A DNA stretch of 64,000 bases from assembly GCF_001468065.1 (NCBI RefSeq), contig NZ_LNYZ01000005.1, forward strand, positions 157,296 through 221,295. The letters are read 5' to 3'. The DNA is from Legionella steigerwaltii. GTDB lineage: Bacteria; Pseudomonadota; Gammaproteobacteria; Legionellales; Legionellaceae. The notes beneath the pieces were generated by a model. The model saw nothing but the letters and a program-made list of their open reading frames with translations, was not told where the DNA came from and did not search any database. A program made the translations under genes and the position numbers. Positions 1 through 9,303 of this stretch are shown in pieces. Position 1 is the first letter of the stretch; each line of letters opens with the position of its first letter.

Positions 1-1145
1 TTTATTTGTGGATTTTCTAAAATAGGTTTTAAAGCAGTGAGCACTTCTTCACGAATTAATTGCGCTGTTCCATCGGTATGCGTAAATGGAATATATACCG
101 CTTTGCCTTCTTCGATCGCCAAAGAAATTCCAACAAGCTCTGCCAACATAATGTCAATACTGGTTGTTTCTGTATCAATACAAAAGGCTTGGCATTGTTC
201 CAGTTGATTGAGCAAATGATTGAGTTGCTGGTTCGTCGTAATTAATTCGAAAGGGATACTGAATATCTTGGGTTGGCCTGGAGAGGAACTGCCTTCTTCT
301 CCCAAGAGTTCTTTAAGCCAATTTTTGAATTCAAATTGACGTGTTAATTCAATGAGCCGTTCTTTATTCATTGGATTTGGTTTTAACTCACCCCATTTTA
401 GAGGTAAATCAACATCTGTTTTGATTGTTACTAACTTTTTGGATAATGGCAGTTGTGGGATACTTGCACGTAAGTTCTCACCAATTTTACCACTGATTTC
501 ATCCGCGTGTTGAATTAGATTATCTAATGTTTGATATTCTGTAAGCCATTTAACTGCTGTTTTGGGCCCACATTTGGTGACACCAGGGACATTATCTACG
601 CTATCGCCAATAAGAGTAAGGTAATCAATCACTTGCGCGGGTTTAATGCCAAATTTCTCTTGGACTCCTTCACTACCCATAGTGGTATTGCTCATGGTAT
701 TGATTAACGTAATATGCTCGTTAACCAGTTGGGCCATATCCTTATCACCTGTAGAGATAATTACTGGAATTCCTTGTTCTGTGGCCTGTCTTGCTAAGGT
801 TCCTATCACATCATCTGCTTCAACTCCCTCAATAATCAGTATGGGAAGTCCCATTGCTTCTAACAATTGGATTAATGGCGCAAATTGAGTGCTTAAGTCA
901 TGTGGCATGGGTGGCCTATGGGCCTTGTATTCTGGATACCATTCGTCTCTGAATGTTTTCCCCTTGGCATCAAAGACTACAGCTAATTCTTCAGGCTGGT
1001 AATCTTTGATGAGCTTTTTAATCATATTGGCCACCCCATAGATGGCTCCTGTGGGTTGGCCTTTTGAGTTAGTCAAAGGCGGTAGTGCATGAAATGCACG
1101 AAAAAAATAGGATGAGCCGTCAATGAGAATCAAGGGGGATGTCAT
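1..1145 (-). CDS. polA: DNA polymerase I, N-terminal part (cut by window edge)
   Basis: Repair and Okazaki-fragment-processing DNA polymerase; only the first ~381 codons are in the window, read leftwards from the ATG at 1145. The start MTSPLILIDGSSYFFRAFHA is the typical Pol I 5'-nuclease start. The nuclease motifs DAKGKTFR, EADDVIGTLA, STGDKDMAQLV and GDSVDNVPG follow in order over residues ~1-290. The 3'-5' exonuclease domain begins at about residue 310 and keeps the DTET motif near residue 320, so proofreading looks intact, unlike some Pol I enzymes that have lost it. The gene starts two bases after the lpxD stop codon, so the two are probably co-transcribed. The polymerase domain lies outside the window. 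Confidence 0.95.
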   Translation of the reverse strand, partial: MTSPLILIDGSSYFFRAFHALPPLTNSKGQPTGAIYGVANMIKKLIKDYQPEELAVVFDAKGKTFRDEWYPEYKAHRPPMPHDLSTQFAPLIQLLEAMGLPILIIEGVEADDVIGTLARQATEQGIPVIISTGDKDMAQLVNEHITLINTMSNTTMGSEGVQEKFGIKPAQVIDYLTLIGDSVDNVPGVTKCGPKTAVKWLTEYQTLDNLIQHADEISGKIGENLRASIPQLPLSKKLVTIKTDVDLPLKWGELKPNPMNKERLIELTRQFEFKNWLKELLGEEGSSSPGQPKIFSIPFELITTNQQLNHLLNQLEQCQAFCIDTETTSIDIMLAELVGISLAIEEGKAVYIPFTHTDGTAQLIREEVLTALKPILENPQI

Positions 1146-1147
1146 AG

Positions 1148-2197
1148 TTACTCTGCCTCTTCTTTGGCAAGTTGTTTTTTCAATAATTCAATTTGCTCCG
1201 AAAGTGCTTTGATATTCTTGCGCATTAAGGGAATTCGGTTAACTCCTAGCTCATGTTGAATGGCGAGATCTTTTGGACGAGCTGGGTTTCCTAAATAAAC
1301 ATTCCCTTCTTTTAGATGTTTGTTGGGTGGTACACCTGTACGAGCTCCTAATATTACCCCATCATCAATGCGTACATGATCACTAACCCCGACATTAGCA
1401 GCAAAAATCACATGATTGCCTGAAGTAGTACTTCCAGCGATACCGGTAAAACCACAGAGGATATTGTGCTTACCTAGTTTAACAGAATGTGCTACCTGGA
1501 CCAGGTTATCAATTTTAGTTCCCTCACCAATAACCGTTGCCCCCATCGTGGCACGATCAATTGCAGTATTTGCACCTATTTCTACATCATCCTCAACAAT
1601 AACATGCCCAATATGAGGAACTTTAAGATGTTTGCCATCAACAAAGGTATAACCAAACCCATCAGAACCTATAACAGTAGAGGCATGAATGATGACTCTG
1701 GAACCAATACGACATTTATCATATACGGTGACATGGGAGTGAATGGTGGTATTATTTCCTACAGATACATCACGACCAATATGAATATGACTTTTTAAAA
1801 TACTGTGGTCGCCAATAATACTACCCGCTTCAATGACTACATAAGGGCCTATAAATACTTCATTCCCCAATTGCACTCCTTCGCCAATGACGGCGGTAGG
1901 ATGAATACCAGGAATAGTTTTTTGAGGGGGGTTGAAATGGTGCATCAAAGTAATGAAGGCTTTAAATGGATGCTTTACCTGTATTAATGGTTTTTTTGAA
2001 CCAGTAATCTGTTCATTGACTAATATGGCTGTTGCTTGCGATGCTTCCGCCAATTTCACATTTTCATTACTATCAGCAAACACTAAACTTTCGGGGGAAA
2101 TCTCGTCAATAGGTGATAGGAAAGACACTTTTATTGAGTCATCACCTATGACTACCCCTTGTACCATGTTTGCTAAATCACGTAGTGAATAACTCAT
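1148..2197 (-). CDS. lpxD: UDP-3-O-acylglucosamine N-acyltransferase LpxD
   Basis: Third step of lipid A synthesis: transfers a 3-hydroxyacyl chain from acyl-ACP to the 2-amine of UDP-3-O-acyl-glucosamine in the cytoplasm. The 349 residues match the family length. An N-terminal uridine-binding domain (~1-100) is followed by hexapeptide left-handed beta-helix repeats (~100-320), such as [20 protein letters not shown]. The catalytic His region is seen as [12 protein letters not shown], and a C-terminal helix ends in [10 protein letters not shown]. An AAAGG sequence lies about 8 bases before the ATG. There is no skp, fabZ or lpxA next to it, so this is not the classical bamA-skp-lpxD-fabZ-lpxA cluster. 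Legionella species commonly carry more than one lpxD, and this may be the stand-alone paralogue (inference). Confidence 0.93.
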   Translation of the reverse strand: MSYSLRDLANMVQGVVIGDDSIKVSFLSPIDEISPESLVFADSNENVKLAEASQATAILVNEQITGSKKPLIQVKHPFKAFITLMHHFNPPQKTIPGIHPTAVIGEGVQLGNEVFIGPYVVIEAGSIIGDHSILKSHIHIGRDVSVGNNTTIHSHVTVYDKCRIGSRVIIHASTVIGSDGFGYTFVDGKHLKVPHIGHVIVEDDVEIGANTAIDRATMGATVIGEGTKIDNLVQVAHSVKLGKHNILCGFTGIAGSTTSGNHVIFAANVGVSDHVRIDDGVILGARTGVPPNKHLKEGNVYLGNPARPKDLAIQHELGVNRIPLMRKNIKALSEQIELLKKQLAKEEAE

Positions 2198-2385
2198 TTG
2201 TTGGCCTTTTTTTGTAAAATAGCTGATTATATACCCAAGGAACCTCCATTGCTATGCTTTAGGCGGCTTCATTTTTTGCTTAGAGGTTTGTATAAAAGAT
2301 GAGTTAAAGTAACTCTGGCTGGTATGAGGTAAACACTACTGGTAGAGGTTTTTGATTCAGTAATGATTCAAATAAACGAACTATT

Positions 2386-3018
2386 CTAGAAAATAATACA
2401 TCCTTTGTTAGATTGATACTCTTCAACCCGATGTTTTTCTTCTTCCGGGGGTGATGATTCCATTTTTGATGTAACTGCTTGCTGGAATAACTCTTCCATA
2501 TTTTTTCCCGTTTTTGCACTTGCGGTCATGTAAAATAAATTATTATCCTTAACAAAGCTGTTCAGGACTTTAATATCTAACTCTTGATCAGGTTCTGCAT
2601 CACTTTTTAGTCCAACTAAAATAATTTTCCCTAAGCTGTTCCTATCTAAATGCTGATTAATTTCTTCTAGCCATTTCATGGCACCATCAAACGTGATGGG
2701 TCTGGCTAAATCAAAACCTATAATTGCAATGTCTGTTTCCTTAAAATAAAACCTGCATGAATGTCCATAGCGTGCTACCCCAGGAATATCCCATATGTGA
2801 AGATTTATTTTACTTTCATTGACTTCAATCAATTTATGATAAAAATCAACGCCTATTGTAGCCTTAACATTAGTGGGGTATCTTCCCGAAGTAAACGTTT
2901 TTAATAGCGAGGTTTTACCGCAAACATCTCCGACAAAAATCACCTTGAATGATGGGAGCTTTATCCTTACTTCTTTCAGTTCAATGTCTGTATCAAAAAG
3001 CCCAAATTTTGTTTTCAT
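2386..3018 (-). CDS. Rab/Ras-like small GTPase with C-terminal CaaX box, candidate Dot/Icm effector
   Basis: A 210-residue protein with a eukaryotic small-GTPase fold signature: P-loop region FVGDVCGKTSLL (~28-39), switch I TIGVDF, switch II WDIPGVA, G4-like VGLKSD and G5 TASAKTG. It departs from active GTPases in three ways. The P-loop has one residue fewer than GxxxxGK(S/T), the catalytic Gln after DxxG is Val, and the G4 Asn of NKxD is Leu. The last four residues are CIIF, a CaaX prenylation box whose terminal Phe favours geranylgeranylation, preceded by an acidic/basic hypervariable tail. Bacteria do not prenylate proteins, so the box makes sense only inside a eukaryotic host (inference). 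It stands alone, divergent from the outer-membrane protein gene. Confidence 0.85.
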   Translation of the reverse strand: MKTKFGLFDTDIELKEVRIKLPSFKVIFVGDVCGKTSLLKTFTSGRYPTNVKATIGVDFYHKLIEVNESKINLHIWDIPGVARYGHSCRFYFKETDIAIIGFDLARPITFDGAMKWLEEINQHLDRNSLGKIILVGLKSDAEPDQELDIKVLNSFVKDNNLFYMTASAKTGKNMEELFQQAVTSKMESSPPEEEKHRVEEYQSNKGCIIF

Positions 3019-3289
3019 CTCTTATCCCTAAAATAATAATAACAAGCCAAGTTACGATATTAATGTGATCAATATTGATAAAAATTCAGCATATAATCAA
3101 GCTAATTAATGAATTAAAAAAGAAAAGCTACAAAGAGGTGATCAATAGGTCTGACTTTCTAAATTAACGGCAGTGACACGTTCATTCACATCAATTCTGA
3201 TCAGTGAAGTCTAGAAAAGTAGAGCCAAATCCTGTATAAAATTAGCCTGAATGCTCTGGATTTCATGTTTAAAAATCAAAAGGATATGT

Positions 3290-4036
3290 ATGTTTAAAAA
3301 AATAATAGTTTCTGGGCTTTGTGCATTCTTTTCAATAAATGTATTTGCTACGGAAGACCTCTATGCCCCTGCTTTGCCCCAGGTATGGTCATCAATTATT
3401 ATTGCCAGTGGAGGACCTGCCTGGTCTAATCCAGGGAAAGATCAATATCTTAATACTTTTTCGCCGCCACAGATCAACCTTTATAATGCTGATTCGAAAT
3501 CTGATTGGTTAGGCACTGGTGAACTCTTTTTTGGGTTACAACATTTTATTGGCGCCAGCGATGTTATTGCTCAATTTGGTCTTGGCGTTGCAGCAGCCAG
3601 CGATGCCTCTTTGTCGGGTACGATTACAGTGAATGGTATTCCTGATGTCTATACCTATCAGTATCAAGTAAGTCATTTTCGAGCAGAGTTTAAAGGTAAA
3701 CTGATTGCTTGTGGTTTTCAAACGCTACAGCCTTACCTTAGCGGTAGTTTTGGTGTAGGTTGGAACCATGCTCATGACTGGATTCCTACTACAATCGATC
3801 CTGTTTTATTTCCCCCATTTTGGTTTACTACCGCCAGTACCCTAGCTTTTTCATATACACTTGGAGCCGGGGTCCAAAAAATGCTTAGCCAGAACTGGCA
3901 AGTAGGTGTAGGAGCTGAATTTGCGGATTGGGGTAAAAATTATTTAGGAGGCGATGGAGCGACTTTGAACCAAGGTCCAGGTATGCCTCATTTATATACT
4001 ACTGCATTATTGTTTAGCATAGGCTATATGTATTAA
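3290..4036 (+). CDS. Outer-membrane beta-barrel protein (small porin-like)
   Basis: Predicted exported protein of 248 residues. The ATG at 3290 is preferred over an upstream ATG at 3251 because an AAAGGAT ribosome-binding site sits just before it and the protein then begins with a clean signal peptide (MFKKIIVSGLCAFFSINVFA). The mature part alternates aromatic and small residues in amphipathic strands and ends in LFSIGYMY, a C-terminal aromatic pattern typical of barrels assembled by the BAM complex. It resembles the many 25-30 kDa outer-membrane barrels of Legionella, but I cannot name a substrate. It is followed by a palindromic repeat and then by a convergent gene. Confidence 0.7.
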   Translation: MFKKIIVSGLCAFFSINVFATEDLYAPALPQVWSSIIIASGGPAWSNPGKDQYLNTFSPPQINLYNADSKSDWLGTGELFFGLQHFIGASDVIAQFGLGVAAASDASLSGTITVNGIPDVYTYQYQVSHFRAEFKGKLIACGFQTLQPYLSGSFGVGWNHAHDWIPTTIDPVLFPPFWFTTASTLAFSYTLGAGVQKMLSQNWQVGVGAEFADWGKNYLGGDGATLNQGPGMPHLYTTALLFSIGYMY

Positions 4037-4170
4037 TGAATTGAGTGAGTGTTTGAATCCCCGTATTACGCGCTAATACGGGCTACTTGCTGAGTCATAA
4101 GATTGTGGAATCGTAGATACTGTCTTTAAATGCAATCTTTTAACGAAAATTTAGGTTGCCTGTGATCGTT

Positions 4171-4263
4171 GTAGCCTGGGTGCAGCGCAGCGAAACCCGG
4201 GATATAGGCGCGTGATTTTTTTATTCGAAACCCGGGTTACGGCTTTGCCTTCACCCAGGCTAC
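4171..4263. repeat. Palindromic repeat family A, copy 1
   Basis: Two ~31-bp arms in inverted orientation (GTAGCCTGGGTGCAGCGCAG... and its complement ending in GGCTAC) around a short AT-rich spacer, 93 bp in all. It lies between the ends of two convergent genes and could fold into a long hairpin, so it may also serve as a transcription terminator for both. Other copies are at 11471, 13337, 49940, 54300, 57228 and, as one arm, 63453. Confidence 0.9.
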
Positions 4264-4300
4264 AGTCTGTTGCTACTATTGCGTGAACTGAATACGCTGT

Positions 4301-5533
4301 TTATTTTATATATCTTCGAAGTATCAAAGCCACATTAGCACCTCCAAAAGCAAAATGATTGGATAATACGATATCAATAGCTTTTTTGCGTGACTCATTA
4401 GGGACATAATCTAAATCACAATCAGGATCGGGAGTTTCTAAGTTAATCGTAGGTAATAACAGATCATGTTGCAGACTGAGTGATGTGGAAATAACTTCCA
4501 TGACTCCAGAAGCTCCGATCGCATGCCCAATCATGGATTTTTGTGCAGTGACTGGGATTTCATAGGCTCGTTCACCAAATATTGATTTAATGGTTTGCGT
4601 TTCAATTTTATCATTTAATGGAGTTCCAGTCCCATGGGCTTTCAGATACTGAATATCTCGCGGTGATAATTTTGCATCATCCAATGCCCCTTGAATCGCG
4701 CGTTGCTGTCCTTCCGAAGAGGGTGCGGTAATATGAAACGCATCACAACTGGAGCCGAACCCAATTATTTCTGCAAAAATAGTAGCTCCACGTGCTTTGG
4801 CATGACTTAATTCCTCAAGAATTAAAACGCCTGCGCCCTCAGCCATCACCATCCCTTCACGATTCAGATCAAATGGGCGGCAGGCATTTGTTGGATTTTC
4901 ATTGTTAGTAGACATTACCTTTAATTTACACCAGGCAGACATCATCGATTCCCAAAGTGGTGCTTCAGTACCGCCACAAATCGCAGTGGAAATTTTGCCA
5001 TGAGCGATTTGATGATACGCTGCGCCTATAGCATCAGCTGATGAAATACATGCATTAGAAATAGTTGAATTAGGTCCACCCAGCCCAAATGCAATGGCAA
5101 TAAAATTTGCAATGGAGTTGGCCATTCCTCGGATCACGGTCAGAGGTTGCATTTTTTTCCAATTGTCTGCGAAGAAAAATTGATAACTTGCTTCTGATTC
5201 GGGATACCCGCCCATTCCGGTGCCCATGAAGGTTCCCGCTTTACTGAGCTCACGGGCAGTAAGTCCAGACTTTTCTATTGCATTATGTGTGCAATAAAGA
5301 GCAAATTGAGCAACCCTTGGATAACGTTTATTTTTATTAAGCTCGGGAAGATGCTCTAGAGAAAAATCAGTAATTTCACCAGCTATTTGTGTTGGATACA
5401 AAGATGGATCATAACTTTGGATGCGTTTTATTCCGCATTGTCCCTGTTTTGCTGCCTCCCAGAATTTATTTAAGCCTACTCCTATGGAAGAGGTTATTTC
5501 CATGCCGGTTATTACAACCCTTTTTTTCATCAA
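4301..5533 (-). CDS. Beta-ketoacyl-ACP synthase, FabF/KAS II-like
   Basis: Condensing enzyme that extends an acyl-ACP with malonyl-ACP; 410 residues, the usual length. The thiolase-fold motifs are present: active-site Cys in SNACISSADAIG (~residue 162), first His in LKAHGTGTPLND, second His in KSMIGHAIGASG, and C-terminal NHFAFGGANVAL. The start MMKKRVVITGMEITSSIGVG is typical. The Cys motif differs from the housekeeping FabF form (ACATG), and no acp, fabG or fabD lies beside it. It is therefore more likely an accessory KAS, for example for a special fatty acid or secondary product, than the main FabF (inference). It is monocistronic as far as can be seen. Confidence 0.85.
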   Translation of the reverse strand: MMKKRVVITGMEITSSIGVGLNKFWEAAKQGQCGIKRIQSYDPSLYPTQIAGEITDFSLEHLPELNKNKRYPRVAQFALYCTHNAIEKSGLTARELSKAGTFMGTGMGGYPESEASYQFFFADNWKKMQPLTVIRGMANSIANFIAIAFGLGGPNSTISNACISSADAIGAAYHQIAHGKISTAICGGTEAPLWESMMSAWCKLKVMSTNNENPTNACRPFDLNREGMVMAEGAGVLILEELSHAKARGATIFAEIIGFGSSCDAFHITAPSSEGQQRAIQGALDDAKLSPRDIQYLKAHGTGTPLNDKIETQTIKSIFGERAYEIPVTAQKSMIGHAIGASGVMEVISTSLSLQHDLLLPTINLETPDPDCDLDYVPNESRKKAIDIVLSNHFAFGGANVALILRRYIK

Positions 5534-5682
5534 TGATCCCTTTTAATTTAAATGTGCGGAGTTTTTCTAAGTAAGCTGAAAAGCGCGACTTCGAAGTGAA
5601 TAGTTTGCTCCACTTTTTTTAGGACAATACTAAAGGCGGGGTTTAAATTCTGTCAAGCTCTATGAAGAGGTTTATTTTACAG

Positions 5683-5742
5683 AAAAAAGTTTACCCAGAT
5701 GCGTGAAAATGTAATTAAGATGAGTTAAGCCTCTGGGTAAAC
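5683..5742 (-). terminator. Rho-independent terminator of the GNAT gene
   Basis: A perfect 11-bp inverted repeat (5689-5699 with 5732-5742, GTTTACCCAGA) has a 32-base loop and is followed on the minus strand by a run of six T. It lies just after the stop codon of the acetyltransferase gene at 5753. Confidence 0.7.
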
Positions 5743-5752
5743 GGGATGCAAA

Positions 5753-6637
5753 TTAATGCGTGTGTTTTGGTTTGACTAATTTCTGCAATTTGTGGAGATC
5801 AATTTCCCAGTATTCACACGAATTTTGTGTGAGAAAACCAAGTCGGGTATAGAGGTCTAGTGCTTTTTGGTTGTGTGTTTCTACATCGAGATTCAGCTCA
5901 GGTTTGCCTTCGCTTAAAGCATAATTAATACAGTGAGAAATCAACGCTGTTCCTAAACCTTTTCCTTGCCGGACTGGTAAAACCGCGATATCAGAAAGGG
6001 TTGCGCCATGTTTTTGCCAACGTATATGTGCTTTACCTATAAGATGATTGTCTTCAAAGGCCAGTATTATTTGATAGGCCCTATCACTCAGTATGTGTTC
6101 AAAACGAGGAATTAATTCGGATTGAGTTTTAAAGAAACACGCTTCATCCAGAACGCAAAGTAATGGAATGTCCTGCTCTGTTGCAGTGCGATACGTCAGA
6201 TTTTTTTTGTAATCCAGTAAGGGATTTAAATCATGTCGTTCCATGTAGTATTCGCTATGCATATAAGAAAATCCGAGCTCAGCGATCCATTGATCATTCA
6301 AATGGGAAGGACTAGAAAAAATCAACTTAAAAAAGCCTTGCTCTTTCACAAGGGGCAAAATACTGTGCAGCATTTTTTTAGCAATGCCTTTGCGTCGATA
6401 ATTTGGATGAACAAGCACTGAGATCTCAACTGCATCTTCATAAAAGAAGAAAACACTTAAGAATCCAACCAAATGTTGCTTATCGTAATACAGCAAAACC
6501 GTAGGTAAATTTCGTTTCTGTGTGAGCAAATGAGTATATAAATTAGGTACGCTGCCATCCTTTTTTTTGCAGACGGATTTTAATTGTTCTAGAGCACTAA
6601 GTTGATCTTCATTGAGTTGGTTTGTATTACTGAGCAT
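5753..6637 (-). CDS. Tandem GNAT-family N-acetyltransferase
   Basis: A 294-residue protein made of two Gcn5-related acetyltransferase domains. The N-terminal one (~1-140) has the acetyl-CoA pyrophosphate-binding segment VHPNYRRKGIAKKML. The C-terminal one (~148-285) has VLPVRQGKGLGTALI followed by NQKALDLYTRLGF, the typical GNAT end. Both CoA loops look intact, so both halves may bind CoA, although in many tandem GNATs only one is catalytic. The substrate cannot be told from sequence; mycothiol-synthase-like and antibiotic or peptide acetyltransferases share this architecture. A strong terminator follows the gene. Confidence 0.8.
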   Translation of the reverse strand: MLSNTNQLNEDQLSALEQLKSVCKKKDGSVPNLYTHLLTQKRNLPTVLLYYDKQHLVGFLSVFFFYEDAVEISVLVHPNYRRKGIAKKMLHSILPLVKEQGFFKLIFSSPSHLNDQWIAELGFSYMHSEYYMERHDLNPLLDYKKNLTYRTATEQDIPLLCVLDEACFFKTQSELIPRFEHILSDRAYQIILAFEDNHLIGKAHIRWQKHGATLSDIAVLPVRQGKGLGTALISHCINYALSEGKPELNLDVETHNQKALDLYTRLGFLTQNSCEYWEIDLHKLQKLVKPKHTH

Positions 6638-6715
6638 GATTTAATAAATATTATTTGTTTTTCTAAAGAATAGCCTGTTTTGTCTTAATTTGCTCTCATT
6701 AAAATTGAAATTTTA

Positions 6716-7522
6716 CTAAAAATGTACATTTAAAACGGCAACTATAATTTCCAAAATGATCAATACGATGATAATAATCTCCAAGTTATGGCCATGTCGA
6801 TTGTCTAAATAACCATTAAACATATCAAAGATTTCGTTAAGGGTGTCCAACCGATGATTAATTGCATTGACACGTCTTTGGATGTGCAAATAACGCTCCA
6901 ACATAGAAAAATGCTCTTCTAAGGTTGGATGTTGCCAAAAATATTTTGGATGATAAAGGAAATTACTAATTAAATTCATTTCACTCTTAGCACCAAGAAT
7001 TTCCCCAATAATCTGTTGTATTTGAGTGCGGCTAATTTCCATCTCACCTGTTAGTGAAAGGGTTTGGATCATTGGATTGTATTTTTCAATTAGCGCATCA
7101 ATAATGGTTTCAAAATATTGTAATTTTACTGATTGAGAGAATCCATAAGACAGGCTGAGCTTGAGTTCATCACTTTCATCTTCAATGGTTAAGCAATCCA
7201 CATCGAAAAAATCATGTGGCTCTATAGTGGTTTTATCACTGAACTGATAATGAAATTCATCATGCACCAAAAGGGTAACGGGTTTATCAACCAGGAGTTT
7301 GATCGTATTCAAATAATCATTAATTTGATAACGCTTGATCCCCCAGGAAACCACGGTGCCATTTTTAAAAACAAATATAGTATGATCTTTGTTGTAGTTT
7401 GCACTTAATTTAAGAACATCCCGAGTCTTCAATGAAGTAAATTCAGTCGAAGCGCTTTTAAAATGATTGTCCACTCGTGTTAAATCAATTGATTTGGCGA
7501 TACAAAAACTCAAACATTCCAT
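6716..7522 (-). CDS. RMD1/SIF2-family (DUF155) membrane-anchored protein
   Basis: A 268-residue protein with the features of the DUF155 family (yeast Rmd1/Sif2, human RMND1). There is an early FVFKNGTVVSWGI segment (~50), a central LSLSYGFSQSVKLQYFE segment (~143) and a long helical region with ERYLHIQRRVNAINHRLDTL (~210). A C-terminal transmembrane helix (IIIIVLIILEIIVAVL, ~249-264) ends just before the stop. In eukaryotes the family is mitochondrial and RMND1 supports mitochondrial translation; the bacterial role is unknown. The topology suggests a cytoplasmic domain tethered by its C-terminus to the inner membrane. Confidence 0.8.
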   Translation of the reverse strand: MECLSFCIAKSIDLTRVDNHFKSASTEFTSLKTRDVLKLSANYNKDHTIFVFKNGTVVSWGIKRYQINDYLNTIKLLVDKPVTLLVHDEFHYQFSDKTTIEPHDFFDVDCLTIEDESDELKLSLSYGFSQSVKLQYFETIIDALIEKYNPMIQTLSLTGEMEISRTQIQQIIGEILGAKSEMNLISNFLYHPKYFWQHPTLEEHFSMLERYLHIQRRVNAINHRLDTLNEIFDMFNGYLDNRHGHNLEIIIIVLIILEIIVAVLNVHF

Positions 7523-7579
7523 GATGGTAATAACCCGCGAAAATAAGCTTTTTTTATGGTGAAAAATAGATATACATAC

Positions 7580-7618
7580 TGCTGTACCTAATGCCTGATG
7601 TCAGGATCAGATACAGCA
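7580..7618. other. Stem-loop between HTH gene and DUF155 gene
   Basis: TGCTGTA (7580-7586) pairs with TACAGCA (7612-7618), and CCTGA/TCAGG pair inside it. There is no clear T-tract, so this may be a weak terminator for the upstream HTH gene or an operator for the gene downstream. Its function is not shown. Confidence 0.4.
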
Positions 7619-7654
7619 TTTTACAATATATAATAATTATCTCAACTTTAACTA

Positions 7655-7924
7655 TTATACACTATCTACAGTTTCGCGGCTTGGATAAGTTTTTTTTCTG
7701 TCAGTTGCTCCACCTAACCATTGCGGGCAAACTTCTAAAATTTCTGCAATCTTGTTGAGCTGTTCGCCCCCAGGAAGCATGTGACCAAAAATTAAAGAAT
7801 TTGCTAGATGACGTGAAACACCAAATACTTTAGAGACTGCTTTGATTTTCTCGGCTAAGTCTTCAGGAAAGCCCAATGAAGCTAACTCGCGATTGAAGCG
7901 TTGCGAAAATACTTTACTGTTCAT
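7655..7924 (-). CDS. Small helix-turn-helix (Cro/C1-type) DNA-binding protein
   Basis: An 89-residue protein. Residues ~15-70 read as an XRE-type HTH with the second and third helices in VFGVSRHLANSLIFGHMLPG, followed by EQLNKIAEILEVCPQWLGG. That segment matches the end of phage-repressor-like HTH domains (...IAEALGVSPEWLLTG). GGAG lies 7 bases before the ATG. No prophage genes are nearby, so it is a stand-alone regulator. The stem-loop at 7580-7618 just downstream is a possible autoregulatory or termination site. The DNA target is unknown. Confidence 0.7.
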   Translation of the reverse strand: MNSKVFSQRFNRELASLGFPEDLAEKIKAVSKVFGVSRHLANSLIFGHMLPGGEQLNKIAEILEVCPQWLGGATDRKKTYPSRETVDSV

Positions 7925-8209
7925 TTTCTCACTCCATGAAAAAAATATTCAGCATCATGCTGACCCATCCTAGATACCTGTCAATCCTTGATTCAGGTAA
8001 GAAAGAGTTATAACTCATTTTTTTTTAATAGCAAAGCCTTTTCTAGCATGAAATCAATTAGTTATTGTTATCTTTGCCATTATGACAATTAGTTGACCAA
8101 TGGGTGTTTAAAATCAGTGGGGCGTCTCAGAGAAATGGGACAGCCAGATTCAACTCGTTGAAGGTATTGAAAAACGTATGGAGAGTAATAATGAGGATTT
8201 CAATTTTTT

Positions 8210-8995
8210 TTAGCTTGACGGTGACACAATTTTTGATTCTTCCTGAGTCTCTTCAATTTCAATAAAAGGTATTTTAAAATTGGATAAGGTATTCTTTGGA
8301 GCTAAAGAAATTTCTTGGAAAAATCGGTTTTTTCTATAGTATTCATCGGCAAGAGAAAGTCCAAAAACATTAAAGAGACTAAAAATCACTGCTAGAAAAC
8401 CATAAAAAGCAGATTTAACTTGCGCATCGCTTTCGATGGCCGCTTGATGATCGGCACAAACAAGTTTTAGTTTTCGCTCAAACTCGACCTGCTCTTGAAA
8501 TTGTTTTATGGGTGATAATTTAAAATACTCGTCAGCTAAGATAGTTAGTTTTACTAGTGCACTTTCTAATTCTGTAGCATACGGATTGTTATCAGTCTTT
8601 AATTGCTGAATTGTTTGCTCGATTATTTTTAATTTCTTCCTAGCTACTTTTTCCGGATCAATTAAATTATTTTTCAAATACAAATTATAGGTGAGATTGA
8701 GTACGTGAAATGCGAGTGCTTCTTTTTTTAGGTCTGACTGGCTTAATTCACGGGAAAACGAATCCAGTGCTATTCCAAGGTAAGGATGTATTTTAATGCC
8801 ACGAACCGCAACTTCTACCATTTCATCAATAACAGTCATGTATTTCCCTGGCTCAATACTATTACATGTCTTTGCGGCCTCATCAAATAGTGCAAAAGCG
8901 GATTTAGTTAGCTTTTTTTTATTCTTCAGATCATGAGGCTTCTGCAAATAACTGATTAATGAAGCTCTGAATTCATGGGTTAAATTTTTGGACAT
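8210..8995 (-). CDS. Hypothetical helical protein with one hydrophobic segment
   Basis: I do not recognise this 261-residue protein. It is mostly charged and helical (for example KKEALAFHVLNLTYNLYLKN and ARKKLKIIEQTIQQLK). One hydrophobic stretch, YGFLAVIFSLFNVFGLSLA (~199-217), could be a membrane helix or hairpin. The C-terminal end IEIEETQEESKIVSPSS is rich in Glu and then Ser, similar to the E-block tails of Dot/Icm substrates, so an effector role is possible but weakly supported. It has no signal peptide. It is a single gene between two non-coding stretches. Confidence 0.55.
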   Translation of the reverse strand: MSKNLTHEFRASLISYLQKPHDLKNKKKLTKSAFALFDEAAKTCNSIEPGKYMTVIDEMVEVAVRGIKIHPYLGIALDSFSRELSQSDLKKEALAFHVLNLTYNLYLKNNLIDPEKVARKKLKIIEQTIQQLKTDNNPYATELESALVKLTILADEYFKLSPIKQFQEQVEFERKLKLVCADHQAAIESDAQVKSAFYGFLAVIFSLFNVFGLSLADEYYRKNRFFQEISLAPKNTLSNFKIPFIEIEETQEESKIVSPSS

Positions 8996-9303
8996 TAAAA
9001 AAGTATATTTAATTTTAATTTTGGCCCAGTGTAATAAAAAATTTTAAATTGGTAAATAAAAAATTCAATGAGGTCAAAAAATGGATGTTTCTTGGCTAAG
9101 AGATAGGAGCTCTAACGACCCTTCTTATGCCCTGTTAGGTGCCATCTGTTAGCACATTTTCGATCAAAATGAGAATTAATTTATAAATTTTTACACTATT
9201 CGTATGAAATAGGGTATAATGTCCAACTGAAATTCTTTGTAGTGGTTCAGGGATATAAAATCATTACCGAGAAAATTTGTTTCATTTTAGGAGTTAAAAC
9301 AGA
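8996..9303. other. Non-coding stretch between divergent genes
   Basis: AT-rich 308-bp gap between two divergently transcribed hypothetical genes, holding both promoters. I see no RNA gene or repeat. An AGGAG ribosome-binding site at 9289-9293 serves the rightward gene. Confidence 0.5.

Noticed and set aside
2304..2519. Overlapping 71-codon frame at the end of the CaaX GTPase gene
   Set aside because: Antisense-free shadow in another frame of the GTPase gene; no ribosome-binding site or coherent protein features.
2919..2950. Shortened P-loop of the CaaX GTPase as a sequencing error
   Set aside because: The difference is a whole codon and the frame is intact on both sides, so a simple base-calling error is unlikely.
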